Source of the DNA: Lepidostoma basale
Taxonomy: Eukaryota > Arthropoda > Insecta > Trichoptera > Lepidostomatidae
Direction of reading: 5' to 3'
DNA: 64,000 nt
Assembly (NCBI GenBank): GCA_022606425.2
Contig: JAHDVF020000016.1
Location: 4,928,501 to 4,992,500 of the forward strand
Shown here: in pieces, positions 11,541 to 24,309 of the stretch
Numbering within the stretch: position 1 is the first letter of the stretch
Layout: the number at the start of each line of letters is the position of its first letter
The notes under the pieces: model-generated
The model's database searches: none
What the model was told of the DNA's origin: nothing
The model's input: the letters and a program-made list of their open reading frames with translations, nothing else
Translations under genes and position numbers: made by a program

Positions 11541-11655
11541 ATTTGCAGAAAACATTCATTATATTAAAGAAACAAAACTCTTGATTTTGTTGTCCATGAA
11601 ATTCACATCAGAGCCAATAAAGTAAGTTTCTACGATCGTGATTTCGGCACTGCGA
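11541..11655 (-). repeat. Inverted partial copy of the 12972/15410 duplicated block
   Basis: Positions about 11541-11648 read as the reverse complement of 13040-13160 and 15490-15600 (CGATCGTAGAAACTTA ... CATGGACAACAAAATCAAG). The block therefore exists twice directly and once inverted within 4.5 kb. Confidence 0.85.
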
Positions 11656-11900
11656 GTCCGCTGGCGTGGAATAGTAATATAGATGATAATACTACAAAAG
11701 CCTCCCTTCCCGACTTCCACAACTGTATCCCTCGCCGCTCTGCGCCATTGACCTCCTGCCACTCGTTTAATGTCATCAGACCATCTTGCTTGTGATCTGC
11801 CAGAATTTGTGTAGCTGTTTCTCTTTCGCCACTCCAGGCCAGAAGATCTTATCACCCGTTGTCCTTGCTTTATGACCGATCCCATTCCATTTAAACATTA
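11640..11900 (-). mobile_element. LINE tail fragment (minus)
   Basis: Read on -: GQRVIRSSGLEWRKRNSYT, then RSQARWSDDIKRVAGG and QWRRAARDTV, the C-terminal end of a non-LTR polyprotein. Short related pieces recur at 14885-15000 and 15905-16050 beside the duplicated blocks. Confidence 0.75.
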
Positions 11901-12149
11901 GTTATTTTACACGCTGCATCGGCAACTTTGGTCCGATCCTTGATTCATCAATTTTGGGCCCTGGAATTAAAAAAAAAAAAATTTGAATTGCCATAAGGCG
12001 GACACCGAAGAGACGCATAAGGCAAAATTTAAATTTCCATACAATGAATGAATTACAACTGTTTTTCACTTGTTTGCTGAAGATATTCTTCATATAAAAG
12101 GCAGTTCATGCTATATGCATAATAATAATAATAATAATTAGGCTAATTT

Positions 12150-12335
12150 GTCAAATTAACTAACTAACTAACTAACCATCACGCCGTCTCCCCGAAAGTG
12201 TAAGCAGAGAGAATGGACTGTCACACTTTTACTGATGCGGCACTCCATCCTTCTCTTTTCGCCCCGCGGGAGGCGCGGTGTGATGGGTTGCGAACCTCAT
12301 CGCCACCAATAGGCATCTCCCGCGCACACTTCGAT
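12150..12335 (-). repeat. Short element with RTE-like 3' end (minus)
   Basis: On + it starts TAACTAACTAACTAACC (the tail), then CATCACGCCGTC, AATGGACTGTCACAC, CGGTGTGATGGG and AGGCATCTCCCGCGC. It is one of the better-preserved members of the family described at 8397. Confidence 0.8.
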
Positions 12336-12779
12336 CGTCCAACACCCACAAAATAAATCTAAAACAAATAATATAAAATACAATGATATAAAATAAAATA
12401 ACAAAATAAAAATAATTTTACACAAAATGTTCTTTTTAGACGGTGCACATATTGTCTATTTAATTTATAATATGTTCCACGTATCCACTGTTTTTTAATT
12501 TAGCACATAATGTAATAACACATAATGTTTTTTTCGATGTTGCACATGTTGACTTGGACGATCCGGACATTTGTGTTTATTTAATTTATGTTACACGTAT
12601 CCACCATTTTTTAAATTATCTGTAGTAAGGCACTTAACCAGCAAGAACTTGAAAATAATATTGAAGAAATGATTCAAATTGTCATTGGAACAAATGAAAA
12701 ATTTATTTCTACACCTGTCAAAATTCTTTACAAAAACGATAAAACTAATAAAACCTTTTAATCTGATTAATTTGTCAAA

Positions 12780-12965
12780 TTAATTAAACTAATCAGATTT
12801 TAAAGGTTGGTCATGTTAGAAGTCGGAGGAATCGACATGCGTGTATGACTCGTTGTATGAATGTGGAGGAAGCTAGAGAGGTTTGCCAGGATAGAGTAGT
12901 GTTATGGTCCATTCTCTCTGCCTACCCCTGTGGGGAAACGGCGTGATGGTTTGTTTGTTTGTTTA
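12780..12965 (+). mobile_element. RTE-like LINE 3' end (plus)
   Basis: The frame VGHVRSRRNRRACMTRCMNV then GETA, TGATGG and a GTTT run make a short 5'-truncated copy close to the intact element at 30674-32116. Confidence 0.88.
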
Positions 12966-12971
12966 ATTTGT

Positions 12972-13490
12972 ATAATCGCCGTTTTCGTGAATAGCTCACC
13001 TCAAGGGCGCTTTGACATTGTTTTTAGTCATGAAAGGTGCATGTGACAACAGCGAAATCACGATCGTAGAAACTTAATTTATTGGCTCTGATGTGAATTT
13101 CATGGACAACAAAATCAAGAATTTTGTTTCTCTAAACATATGAATGTTTTGTGCAAATGTGATATAATATTGTTTATTGATATACAGACAACCGTTGTTA
13201 ACATTTTATGCGATAATTTGAAAAGGTGGGTTTTTAGGTGATATTTAAAGTCTGTCGGATTGTCAATGCATCTGAGGCGTGCAGGAAGCATATTTCAGGC
13301 GGACGAACCTACTACTGTGAAAGCCCGAGCAACACAAAATTCAGATATACTCGTATAGGTGGCACGTTTGGGAATGTGCTTAATTATTGTCTATAAACTG
13401 TAAATTTAAAAACCTTACCTGAAATTAATAATGGAATTTTCATATATGAATGAAAACTACTAAAAGTAGCTTATGTGTAATGTAAAAATG
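12972..13490 (+). repeat. Half-kilobase duplicated block, copy 1
   Basis: It starts TAATCGCCGTTTTCGTGAAT and ends AATGTAAAAATG. It matches 15410-15900 almost base for base; the main difference is a ~22-base stretch (around 13300) missing from copy 2. It encodes nothing I can recognise. Confidence 0.9.
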
Positions 13491-13539
13491 TAAAATGTAA
13501 TGTAAAAATTACTTTTAAGTTGATCAGATTGAAGTTTTT

Positions 13540-13935
13540 GGTTCGACATCATTATTAAATCATTAGGGAGTTTATTAAATTCTGTAGAGGCTATAAATTG
13601 TAAGGATTTTACACCGAATCTAGTTGAACGCAATGCTTCTTATTCTGTGAGCGCGTATCATGTTGGTGTACGTCCGTATTGAATATTGGTCGAGTATTAG
13701 AGCGCGTTGATGACTTTATTATTTGTATTATAGTTTTAGTGATCTCTAATTTTGGATGGATTTGAAATGGAATTATTTTCGTCTGAGAATATAGGGCCCT
13801 TACATGAGTGTACCACGGTAGACGGAAAATATTTCTAACAGCCCGATTTTGGATCACCTGAATCTCATTAGCTTTCTTCTTTGTAATAAAGCCCCAAATA
13901 CAGGAAAGGTAAGACAGATGAGAATGTATCATGGA
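13540..13935 (-). mobile_element. CR1/jockey-type LINE C-terminal fragment (minus)
   Basis: An open frame on - (13932-13609) has HLSYLSCIWGFITKKKAN, then IQVIQNRAVRNIFRLPWY, the region just after the reverse-transcriptase fingers in CR1/jockey-like elements. It lies between the two duplicated blocks. Confidence 0.82.
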
Positions 13936-14079
13936 GTAGTAAACATAAATTGTCTATATTCTTATGTAACGAATTAAACCAATTAATCCAATTTAAACCT
14001 GTACATACCATTCCAAATTAGTTCATAAAGATAACAACATTGTCTTGTGATACGCATATATCGAAGTGTGGGATCCATC

Positions 14080-14175
14080 CTCTGGACATGCGAACTCCAG
14101 TATCTTCTGCGTTGTTTTCCCCATCCTCTGCACATGCGCAATCCATTATCTTCTGCGTTGTCTTCCCCATCCTCA
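14080..14175 (-). mobile_element. LINE tail remnant with internal tandem duplication (minus)
   Basis: Read on -: RRRYWSSHVQRMDP. The stretch ATCTTCTGCGTTGT plus CCCCATCCTC occurs twice about 45 bases apart, a small tandem duplication inside the remnant. Confidence 0.6.
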
Positions 14176-15409
14176 AGCAAATGAAATAACCTGAAATCAA
14201 TTTCATTATCTTTGAATATTTTAAATCTCAGCATAATGTAGAATTTAATGGTCAAAAATGGAATATTACTGGACTCTTCTAACTGAGGCAGCTAATGCTG
14301 CATATAAGGATATGTTTACCTATCACAGCATTTGTTTTCAGAGAAAAACTAAAACAGCTGAAGTAACTCATAGTGTATTTGGGTATGTGTGCTGCTGGAA
14401 TTACTCAGTGGAATGGAAAATAAAGGAGAATTGCAACATGCAGATGCACCAATATGGCTCATTATCAAAATAATTTCAATCCCAATACAAAAATATCCCC
14501 ATTAGACCAGTGGTCTCTCACAACCAGGCAATTATTTTATCAAAACTTAATATCTAATCCCAAAGATATAGATTTTCGCCCTGCCAGAACAATTTTACAT
14601 TAAAACAACATTATTAAAATAGATTATACCAATTAACTAATTATTACACAACGAAACGTCATAACCTAAAATGACACGTAAGTAAAACGAATAAATTGAT
14701 ATTGTATATCATTAGAACTTTCTTATCGTTGCTGTGGTAATTTTAATATTTCCCTGACCAAAGTACGCGTATAAAGAACACCTTTATGTTTGAATTCATC
14801 AAATGTCATATTAATTGTATTTTAAATAACTAATTAAAATCATAATAATTAAATAACATTAATAAAATAGCGCAATACCATTCAAAATTCTGCCAGTTGT
14901 TACTCGCCCGCTACTCCAGGGTGCATCTTATCATCCGTTGTCCCTGCTATATGACCGATTCCATTCCGATCTCTGATTAATTAATATTGTTTCCTAGAAA
15001 TAAAAAAAAATAATATTGGAATTGGCATAAGGCGGACATCGAAGAGGCGCATATGGCAAATTTTCAACTTCCATACAATTAATGAATTCCAAGTGTTCAC
15101 TAAGCAGTATATTTAAAAAAAATACTCGAGGCTCTTGATCCAGCATTGCAAAAGTTGCGTGTAAATTTGTTATATTATATGTAGGAGATTTTAGAAACTT
15201 TACCTGAACGGCAAAAATAACTATCAAAAACTATGCTAATCAATGCTATGATTGTGCTAAAGAAATAACAAAAATTTTACAAAAGCATTCATTACAACCA
15301 GACTCCTTCATATAAATTGTCTATATTCTTATATATACAAAATAAACCAATTAATTCAAAATTTAAACCTGTACATATCAAAATATAAACATTGAACTTA
15401 CGGAACTGA

Positions 15410-15900
15410 TAATCGCCGTTTTCGTGAATAGCTCACCTCAAGGGCGCTTTGACAATGTTTTTAGTCATGAAAGGTGCATGTAACAACAGCGAAATCACGA
15501 TCGTAGAAACTTACTTTATTGGCTCTGATGTGAATTTCATGGACAACAAAATCAAGAATTTTGTTTCTCTAAACATATGAATGTTTTGTGCAAATGTGAT
15601 ATAATATTGTTTATTGATATACAGACAACCGTTGTTACCATTTTATGCGATAATTTGAAAAGGTGGGTTTTTAGGTGAGAATTAAAGTCTGTCGGCTTGT
15701 CAATGCATCTGAGGCGTGCAGGAAGCATATTTCAGGCAGCCCGAGCAACACAAAATTCAGATATATAGGTGGCACGTTTGGGAATGTGCTTAATTATTGT
15801 CTATAAACTGTAAATTTAAAAACTTTACCTGAAATTAATAATGGAATTTTCATATATGAATGAAAACTACTAAAAGTAGCTTATGTGTAATGTAAAAATG
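15410..15900 (+). repeat. Half-kilobase duplicated block, copy 2
   Basis: It is collinear with 12972-13490, with one internal deletion and a few substitutions. It is flanked at 14885-15090 and 15905-16050 by related pieces of the segment at 11830-12060, so the duplication is probably part of a larger decayed element. Confidence 0.9.
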
Positions 15901-16299
15901 AGCCGGTTTTCATTCGCCACTCCAGGGTACATCTAATTCACTGATCATCCGTTGTTTGATTGATCTAATTCCATTTTAACGAAGTTATTTTGCACGCTGC
16001 ATCGGTAATTTTCGTCCCATCTCTGATCCGTTACTTTATTTTCCTAGAAATAAACGGAAAAAGTCATAAGAATTGTGTCATTCATTCATATTGTAATTCA
16101 TATTGTATATCATTAGAACTTTCTTACCGTTGCTGTGGTAATGTAACAATTTCCCTGACCAAAGTATGCGTATAAAGAAAACAGCAAAATAGAATAAACT
16201 GAAAATATATTTATGAATTAGAAATATAAATATTATATTATACTTACGGAAGCAAGTTTCTTCATATTCTTGTAGAGCTTCGACGTCCAATATTTTATA

Positions 16300-17380
16300 T
16301 TTTCGCTATCATCCTTTGAAATAACCTGAACAATTTAATTATCATTGAATATTTTTAATCCCAAAAACTTCATAACCTAAAAGTACCGAAACTTCATACC
16401 TACAAAATATTACGACGTACAAAGAGATTGTGACAGTTCAGAGACCACGTGACCAATCGAACGGCTAGAACTCTAGAAAACGAATATCATTAAGTAATCA
16501 CCGTCGAACGTAAGAGAAACGAATAAGTTTCAGCCACACGAAAAAATAAAATTTCGTTCATAACCTCAAATTGACGCGTAAAAATTATACTCGCCAAAAT
16601 TAAGAAGTATAATTACCTGTCTGCATTAGTGTACATTAAAATATGGCCAATAAAATATACTGTACCAATTAAACAACCAATTATTTTAGTACGTAATAAG
16701 CAAAACGTATTAAGTATTATACATCCCAAAGTAAAACGCAATATATTGGACTGTCAGAAAGCAAAACACATTGTTGCCACTACACAAAATTACATGGAGA
16801 CTGAATTCTCTCCAGACCGTGTCAAACGAATATGGACTCAAAAGATTGATACTCAGGTGATACGAACATTAAGGTCTATATTCGTTTGCACTACGAAAAT
16901 TTTCAATTAATTGATTAATTTATAAAGTTAATTAGAGCTCGATTAATAACGAAAATATGCCTATGACGACCGCTAAATTCCAATTAGTCCATTCCCCAAG
17001 ATACAGAAGGATCAGCTCAGGAATAACCTCAGAAATAGTCGACACACACCCGGAAGATCGCCTTTTATTTATATAGATAAAGTCGTTTATTTACAAAGTT
17101 TACAAGTGTATTACTATTCTATTTACTAGCTGCCCCCAGCCACGCGTTTCTATGGCTCAGTGCAGTTAAATTGAAAAGAGTACACATTTATAATATGTTA
17201 AATTTCATAATACTTGTGAGTATACAATATTTTTTGTTCTAAAAATTCTAAAGTTCTAAAGTTTTCCCTTCCACAGTGAACCAAGCTGTTTAAATAAAAT
17301 ATATACCTATTTGTTTTCAATATATTTTCTTTTAAATGTTATATTAATTTGGAATGAGAATTTGTAAAACTGTTAATATC
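16300..17380. other. AT-rich intron sequence, mostly unexplained
   Basis: No exon or repeat of known family was recognised. A 93-codon frame at 16629-16910 has no recognisable motif. ACTAGCTGACCCGGC-like text at 11258 and the ATTTATATAGAT text near 17070 could be two ends of one decayed element, but this is not established. Confidence 0.4.
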
Positions 17381-17389
17381 CACTTAAGG

Positions 17390-17930
17390 AGCTGGTGAAA
17401 TTGACATACGTTCATGAAACGAAGTATACATGTTGTAGAAGTGAGAGAAGTATGTCAGGAAAGAACAGTGTGGCAGTCCATTCTTTCTGCCTACCCCTTC
17501 GAGGAGACGGCGTGTTGGTTAGCTTTTAATTTCAACATTATTTATTAAATATTTTTATAAACCTAAATATTTCATAACATGTTTTGTAGATGACCTCCAT
17601 CATCAGGTGTAAATATATATCAACTAGAGAAAATAATGTGGATATTAGCAGTGTTGCAAATTCTCCTACCAAACTGAAATAATACGAAGAATGAATAATA
17701 TTAATAATGTAAATGGAACAACAAAGGCCGAGAAAAACGTAACATGATCAAATCAATAAAAGATGAAATGTCGGCCACATGAGGAGTCTGATAAATCGAC
17801 ATGCGTGCATGACACGATGGATGGATTTTGAGAAAGCGAAAGATGTATGTCGGGATAGAACAGTGCAGCAGTCCATTCTTTCTGCTTACCCATTAATTAT
17901 TATAGTTAGTTAGTTTAGCTTACAAAATGG
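17390..17930 (+). mobile_element. Two RTE-like LINE 3' ends (plus)
   Basis: Two decayed copies occur, at 17390-17525 and 17695-17930. Both keep the order CATGA, GAATG, GTATGTCAGGA, GCAGTCCATTCTTTCTGC. Only the first keeps the GACGGCGTG end. Confidence 0.75.
17577..17606 (-). ncRNA. Decayed hammerhead-like module
   Basis: Read on -: CACCTGATGA-T-GGAGG, then a damaged second half and AAAAC-AT-GTT. It belongs to the family of 36180-36210 by its flanks. Stem II no longer pairs fully. Confidence 0.35.
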
Positions 17931-18739
17931 TAAATAATTTCATAAAATGATCACACGAATGATAGGAAAAAATAAAATGAATGACAGAATATGGAGTAGA
18001 GATTTTAAGGCATAATTTAAACCAGAATTCTTTTTGGAAAACCGTTAGCTTTACATGGCAAGATCTCAGGCACTAACGTGGTTAGGGACAACCCTTTTTA
18101 GGTTTTATTTTAAGACCTTTCTTTACCTTATCCAATAATGACGTCCCCAGACGTGATGTGTGTACCATCGCCTGGAGCGCGCCATGTCTTCAAAGCATTA
18201 GCGTCATCAAAGTTCTATTTGGAAAATCGTTGCCGCAAATAGCAGCCGTACTGTCGTGTTATTATCCCCAGGAGAGGGTAAACAGTGAGAATTGAAGCGT
18301 TCATATATTCAATGCTCGTATTTTAAAATCAGTTGTAAACATCACACTACAATAAACAAGTTTTTTGTGATATATTATTATCAAAAATTTACATAGATTG
18401 AATGTGTGGTAAATCTTTATATGATAATCTAACTCATACAAATCATACATAAAGGTTTGAGCAAACAGAATGCAGGGTGCGAACAAGCGAACTATTTTCG
18501 CAGTTCGTAGAACAAACTACATGTTTTACGACTACTGGTAGCGAAATGCGAAAGTTCGCTCGCAATGTGACGTGTATGGAGGGGATTTTTACAATTACAA
18601 CCGGTTTGCATTTCATACTTTCAAAATTTCGCTTTCGCTGCGAATGATCGCATTCTATTTGACTAGGTCTTAAGAATTAAATACAGTGCGAACGAAGGCC
18701 TTACGAGAAAAATAATAAAAGGTTCATTAAGATTGTTCA

Positions 18740-19000
18740 GACATATGAAAAAAACGAACGAATAAAATTTGTTTAAGAAAGTATACGTTAACTATGTGAT
18801 TGGAAAAATAAATAAATGGCAGACCGAAGAAAACATGGAACGATCAAATAAATCCAATCTTTAATTTGGGTCACGTGGGGAGTTTGTAAACTTTGTGCGT
18901 GCATGATGCAATGTACGAGGAGTCGAAATAAGTATTTCAGGTAAGAAAAGTTGGACGGTTCTTTATTATTTCTTCCTACTCCGAAACGGCGTGATGGTGA
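18740..19000 (+). mobile_element. RTE-like LINE 3' end, decayed (plus)
   Basis: It contains AGACCGAAGAAAACATGGAA, GTGCGTGCATGATG and ACGGCGTGATGG in the family order, without an open frame. Confidence 0.7.
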
Positions 19001-19657
19001 GATAGTATTCTCCTGTAATTTTTTTAGGACAAACAACAAATTATGCATATTCAGCTATTCAACAGCGAATATAATTGTTTTTACTCTACCTGTCGATACG
19101 AATTTTTGAATTTTAAAACCGATTGAGAATAACCATTTTTTGTGGATAATAAGGTCTACTATTTTATTTTAATTTTAAGATGTAGGTATACCGAAAAAAA
19201 ACGTATTTCATTTATTGGGGATTTTGTATGTTAGCGGTATTTATTATTTTATATCGTACATGGTAATGATTGTACTCATAATTTTTTACTATGGTTTTTA
19301 CTAATAAATATTTGGTTGTAAATACTCGTACATATAGACAAATATAAAGCGTTCAATAATTTAAACTCGGAATGTATATGACGTAGATTGTATATTATAA
19401 CGTGTTTACAAAAGAAATTTTCCTTTCAGTTTAATGTGCTATTTGTAACGAACCATGATATCTATAAAAAAAAATGTTGTTTCTTTCCTGGCAAACAAAA
19501 AAAAAAACAAATCATGTTTAACGACTTTCTGCTGAGATTGTATGTAAAAGCTTTGTAGATTATTTTATACGTACGAGTGTAAAGTTTCTGTGCGCACCGA
19601 GCAAACTTTTTTATTGGAAATTGCTTATTACCTTTACCTATGATACAGAGGACGATC

Positions 19658-19890
19658 TTCGTGGCAGAGTGGCAACAGCTATGACTGCCACACCGAAGAT
19701 CCCGGGTTCGCTTCCCATCGATGACAATTTGATTCTCGCACTATCTTTGGTTTGGTGTAAAATTCACGTGACAATAAAATGCCGATAGATTAATAACCTA
19801 TCACATGTCTCAAGAATCAATCTATAATACCCTTTACATCGATTTGGGTCGCGCTATTATGATGTAAAGAGCCATTCAGTATAATAATAA
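19658..19890 (+). repeat. tRNA-derived SINE (plus)
   Basis: It shows TTCGTGGCAGAGTGG (A-box region), GGGTTCGCTTCC (B-box), AAATTCACGTGACAATAAAA, and the alternative 3' end with TTGGGTCGCG ... ATGATGTAAAGAGC leading to (AAT)n. The same 3' variant occurs at 28366-28610. Confidence 0.88.
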
Positions 19891-19914
19891 TAATAACAAA
19901 TTATTTTATATTTA

Positions 19915-20085
19915 GAGAAGATGGACGGTCATAGTGCTCGAGATTCTTCTATATTCATACATCGTGGCACGCTGGGTCTATGATTTACTTCGATTGTGGA
20001 CGCCTTTTAGTAATTGATGAATTTGGCCATGCTATTTTTCCTCGGCCTTTTCGACCCTTATTTTCACTTACAACCTTAAAGCCGG
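19915..20085 (-). mobile_element. RTE-like LINE fragment, decayed (minus)
   Basis: On +: ATACATCGTGGCACGC, TTGGCCATGCTATTTTTCCTCGG and the like, i.e. the reverse complement of the PRKTWHD segment. There is no open frame. Confidence 0.6.
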
Positions 20086-20169
20086 TTGCAGATCAAGAGC
20101 TATTCTAAGTTAGTTGAGCATAGCTCGCATAGCTGAGATAATTTTCATACTTGTAATATAGTCTTCATA

Positions 20170-20575
20170 ATAATTTTCATAGTTGTATATGAGGTCCCTA
20201 AGACGTATGTGTGATAGAACGTTATACGACAGAATCTCAAATGCTGATATAATAAAGGAATTTAGAGTGGAAGAAGGTATTATTTAACATATGGAACGCA
20301 TGGATGGTGAAAGAATGGTTACGAAAGTAAACGTTAATGATGTAAATGGAGTACGGAGTCGAGACAGACCGAGGAAAACATGGCATGACCAAATTAATCA
20401 AAATTTAAAGGTTGGTCATGTTAGAAGTCGGAGGAATCGACGTGCGTGTATGACTCGTTGTATGAATGTGGAGGAATCTAGAGAGGTTTGCCAGGATAGA
20501 GTAGTTTGGCGGTCCATTCTCTCTGCCTACCCCTGCGGGGAAACGGCATTATGGTTTGTTTGTTTGAAATATAGT
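20170..20575 (+). mobile_element. RTE-like LINE 3' fragment (plus)
   Basis: It begins at the MRSLRRMC segment and keeps an open frame from 20291: MERMDGERMVTKVNVNDVNG, RPRKTWHDQINQN, ACMTRCMNVEE. It ends GGAAACGGCATTATGG plus GTTT. It is close to the intact copy, so relatively young. Confidence 0.88.
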
Positions 20576-21263
20576 TTGCGGTCTGCACACAGTATAAAGC
20601 TATGTTGAACAAACTTAGATTAGCTCTTTTGTCTGCAACCGGCTATATACGATTACTAACCATTCTTCCGTTATTCATTCATTCTTATGATACATTTATA
20701 AAATATATTTTACTGTGTTGTAATATTATAAAATTTATATTTTCTTAACTTCTCTGGATGTCATTTGATCACCCAAGTATTTATTTATACTTTTATTGTG
20801 ACTGGTTTCGCCATCGTCAATAGAGAGGCACTTCCGAATCTGACCATAGTGTAAAACTATATTACGGTTTATTTCTCTTTTAAAAATAGAATTTTATAAA
20901 TTACATAACTTTTTCTAAAAATAAAGACAATTTACGCTTGCCATTGGGAGTAAGAAATGAACAAACAAATGTTTTTTTAATGGTTGTACAACTTTGTGAA
21001 TTGTGCATGTGCTGAATAGATTGAGAATTCCTGGAAGCAATAAGAATTTCCAGTACCCATTAGTATTTCTTTTGAAGTATTTTTTATTCGTTCTTTCGTA
21101 GATAAAGATATTCTGTCCAAAGGAAACACAAAATATTTATTTTTATTTAGAACAAATTTCAAAGAACCTTTTATTTCATCTTCTTCTTAGCATATACAAT
21201 TCTGGATGTTTGTGCTCACTTATCATATTTTACTCCTTTCCATTCCTTCCTATAACAACCACA

Positions 21264-21392
21264 TTGAATGTACCGGGTTCGATTCCCAGCAATAGCAGTG
21301 CGATTGTCACATTGTCTCTGGTGTGGTGTCAAATTCACGTGACAATAAAATGGCGATGGATAAGCCTATCACATGTCAAGAGAATCAATAAA
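21264..21392 (+). repeat. tRNA-derived SINE, 5'-truncated (plus)
   Basis: It starts at the B-box (CGGGTTCGATTCCC) and runs through AAATTCACGTGACAATAAAA to CACATGTCAAGAGAATC. Confidence 0.8.
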
Positions 21393-21641
21393 TTCTATGA
21401 AGATTTCTTATTTTGGCTCATAACGATTTCAATATTTAATAATAGTTTAATGTAATCACTATTACGCAAATACGTCTATTGTAATTTGTTGTTTGGAAAC
21501 TAAGTTAACTTTTACTTATTCATTGAAAGTTTGAAAGTTACGCAAAAGTTTTATAAAAGAAATACAAGTTTTGTGACCCATTTAAAACTTTCTATCTTAA
21601 AGAAAATCAATAAACGTTTGAAACTTTTCAATTTCTTTCAG

Positions 21642-21808
21642 GGATGCTCTACGACAGTCTGAAGTCTTACAATCCCGGGTTCTACGTGGCCGGTATCACC
21701 ATCACCATCAGTGGCCTGATGCTGTTCTGCATAAATCCCTTGCAGAGGTACCTGCTCAGGAAGGAGAGAAGAGCGACGGCCGAGGAAGACGGCCAAGAAG
21801 TTATTTAG
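21642..21808 (+). CDS. Monocarboxylate transporter (SLC16-like), last exon with stop
   Basis: Acceptor TTTCTTTCAG; two bases complete the split Gly codon from 10042. The peptide is GMLYDSLKSYNPGFYVAG, ITITISGLMLFCI (TM12), NPLQRYLLRKERRATAEEDG, ending QEVI and TAG at 21806-21808. GMLYD after GIPVA is the family-typical start of the last two helices. The short charged tail is cytosolic by family topology. With the three upstream exons it gives about 551 residues of continuous frame. Confidence 0.93.
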
Positions 21809-22606
21809 GACTTATTTAACAAATTACGACCAAACAACAAGTGCCACGATTCACCAACACATAAATGTGCGATGCCGTATAATGACTTTGAAGAGAATGC
21901 GAGTGATCGCTGTATATTTTTGTGGTGATGTTATATTAATGTATATTATGTACGAACATAATGTGTAACATAAGTTTTTTGATAATTATATTATACTTTT
22001 GAAATTTAAAGTTACGCGCCCTTTTCTATATCATATCTACTTCAATTTCTAGCCCCACGTTTGAGATTGTCTTCTGAAGACTCGTTAATGCGGTAGGCAG
22101 GAGAAACTAGTATGATATAATACACGATGTGCCATTCATTCTTGCTACAAGTGATTGAAGAATTGAAATTCTTACAGTGTCAAGAAAAACTCTCTTTTGT
22201 TTTAGTTCTATAATTTGAAATGAAGTACGTAAATAATTTTGTATTTGATGTAAGTAAGTGCCTTTTATAAGAAATTGAAAGATGCGGGACCTATTTTAAA
22301 AGAAATGTTATAGCTTTTATGGATGTGAGAAAAATAATTTGGAAAAGATTTTTTTACACCTATAATTTAGTTAATTTAGGAACGCAGTTAATTTTACGGT
22401 TTATGCTTTGCGCATCAAACTACATATTTTTATGTTTGTTATTAAATGCGTATATAATATTAGAATTTTCCTTATTAAATGTGATAGTAGGTATTTTCAC
22501 TATATATTTGAATATATTTATAGTATTTTTTTCATTAATTGAAACAATTTATAGAATAATAGATACTTTGTTGTATTGTTATTTTCTTGCCTAAATTTTG
22601 AATAAA
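21809..22606 (+). other. Probable 3' untranslated region of the transporter
   Basis: It extends from the stop codon to an AATAAA at 22601-22606. The sequence is AT-rich and free of recognised repeats up to that point. Where the transcript really ends cannot be decided, because several other AATAAA-like strings are present. Confidence 0.4.
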
Positions 22607-22843
22607 AAATTTACATGACATAATAATTCGTTAAGCATGTTTACGATTTTACGCATGTTGCATTCAATTTCAACTTTTTTTTAGACATATCGTTTTCTAT
22701 TCATATAATATAAAAAACTTTATTATAGATTTAAAAATTATTAACTTACCGTTAATTGTATTCATGTTATCAACATTTTTTACTTTTTAATTTAAATAAT
22801 TCACTTGTTTTTATGTTTCATACATTTTACTCCATTTTGACAT

Positions 22844-23102
22844 AACGCACGCTTAATAGAACACTGGTTTAACTAAAAAAAGCAAGTTTTGCTCAATCTG
22901 ACATGAGTCAGTGTTTTAACAAAAACAGTCGAAAAACACGTACGAATGGATAGCGTTAACATTGTGAACGATTATCGTACTACGAATGGATAGTGTTAAC
23001 ATTGTGAAAAATAGATGGATAGCTTTAACACAAGCCTCTGTTTAATGTTAACTCAATTATGACCTAAACCATAATCGGTCAGTTTACTATTAAACGTGCG
23101 AT
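22844..23102. mobile_element. MITE with ATCGCACGCTTAATAG termini, copy 1
   Basis: About 258 bases, matching 42266-42524 along its whole length. The ends are inverted (ACGCACGCTTAATAG at left, CTATTAAACGTGCGAT at right). It carries two internal near-repeats of ACGAATGGATAG. No coding capacity. Confidence 0.85.
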
Positions 23103-24180
23103 AAGATAATATTTTATCTTTACCATAATTGGATATTTAAAAATTTCGACCAAGCCGAACATATTCAAGAATTCATTATGCTTGGTGCTTTGATACATTC
23201 TCATATCATAGAATATAATTTGAGTGTTCTCAGTAAATTTTAGGATTTTTTTTTTCAATTCTCGACTTGGCATAAAGTGATTATTAAACATAGTTTTAAT
23301 ATACAAGAAACAATCCATATTATTACAATACATCATAAAATTTTACCTAAATTATATGCATTTTACCACAATCTAGCATTTTTACTTGTAAATTAAATTC
23401 TGAAGTGAGAAATAGAATAATATCAAAATAAATTACACCAAACCATGTAAATGCCATGACTTTAAAATAGTTAAAAATATCTTAATATTAATAGTGTTAT
23501 TATGGTATGAAATATTAAATTTTCTTTTAAAATTGAATATTTCTACGAAATTTGCTTGTTGTTCAATTTTAAATTGTGTAAAACATAATAAAAAATATAT
23601 CTTTTGCTTCCAATTAAAACTTCCATTGTAGCTTTTATATGTTTATGCCATAATATTTTTTTTACGTTTATTTTTATTGTATCAATTGCATAATGTGTTT
23701 CCAACATATTTTTATTGATTTTAAATTCTATGTTTTATAATTTTACTGTACATAGAAAATGATTATATTACGTATGTATCTGAGTGACAATAAGCAAAGA
23801 CTCCAAATTCAAATTTGCTATATTTTTACCTTCACCAATTAATTATATTTATCAAGAGCTTAGATTCGATAAAATCGATCAAAATATCTTCTTTCTTATT
23901 GTTTCGATTTTCTTTTGTGCCACACGTAAATTAACGAAACACAACTCTAAACATAATTTTAAATAAAAAATCAGGTTTACTAATACCGTAAAAAGTTTAT
24001 TAATTAGAACGTATTCTTGAAAAACAAATCGAATGTGGAATAGTAGAATGATTTTAATATTAAACAAGAGAACGCATTAGTTTGGACTGGTAAATAACCA
24101 TGCATGATAATTTATATGATTTTAAACCTATATTTCTTTTAGTTTTATTGTACAATATTTTATGAGAATAAAATGTCTCA
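23103..24180. other. AT-rich intergenic sequence, nothing recognised
   Basis: This lies between the convergent transporter and opsin genes. No exon, RNA gene or known repeat family was seen. Confidence 0.5.
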
Positions 24181-24309
24181 CCTTGCTAAGGCATTATCAA
24201 ACAAGTGATAATGCCACAGGAAGACGACTTATTTCCCTCTCATAATATAATACTTCTTGAAAGCAGATGATTTAATTCATATTAATATTAATAATCATAA
24301 TATTTAATA

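Noticed and set aside
20786..20850. Another hammerhead-like site (CACTGGTTTCGCCATCGTC region, minus strand)
   Set aside because: CTGANGA-like and GAAACC parts are present but stem II is missing between them.
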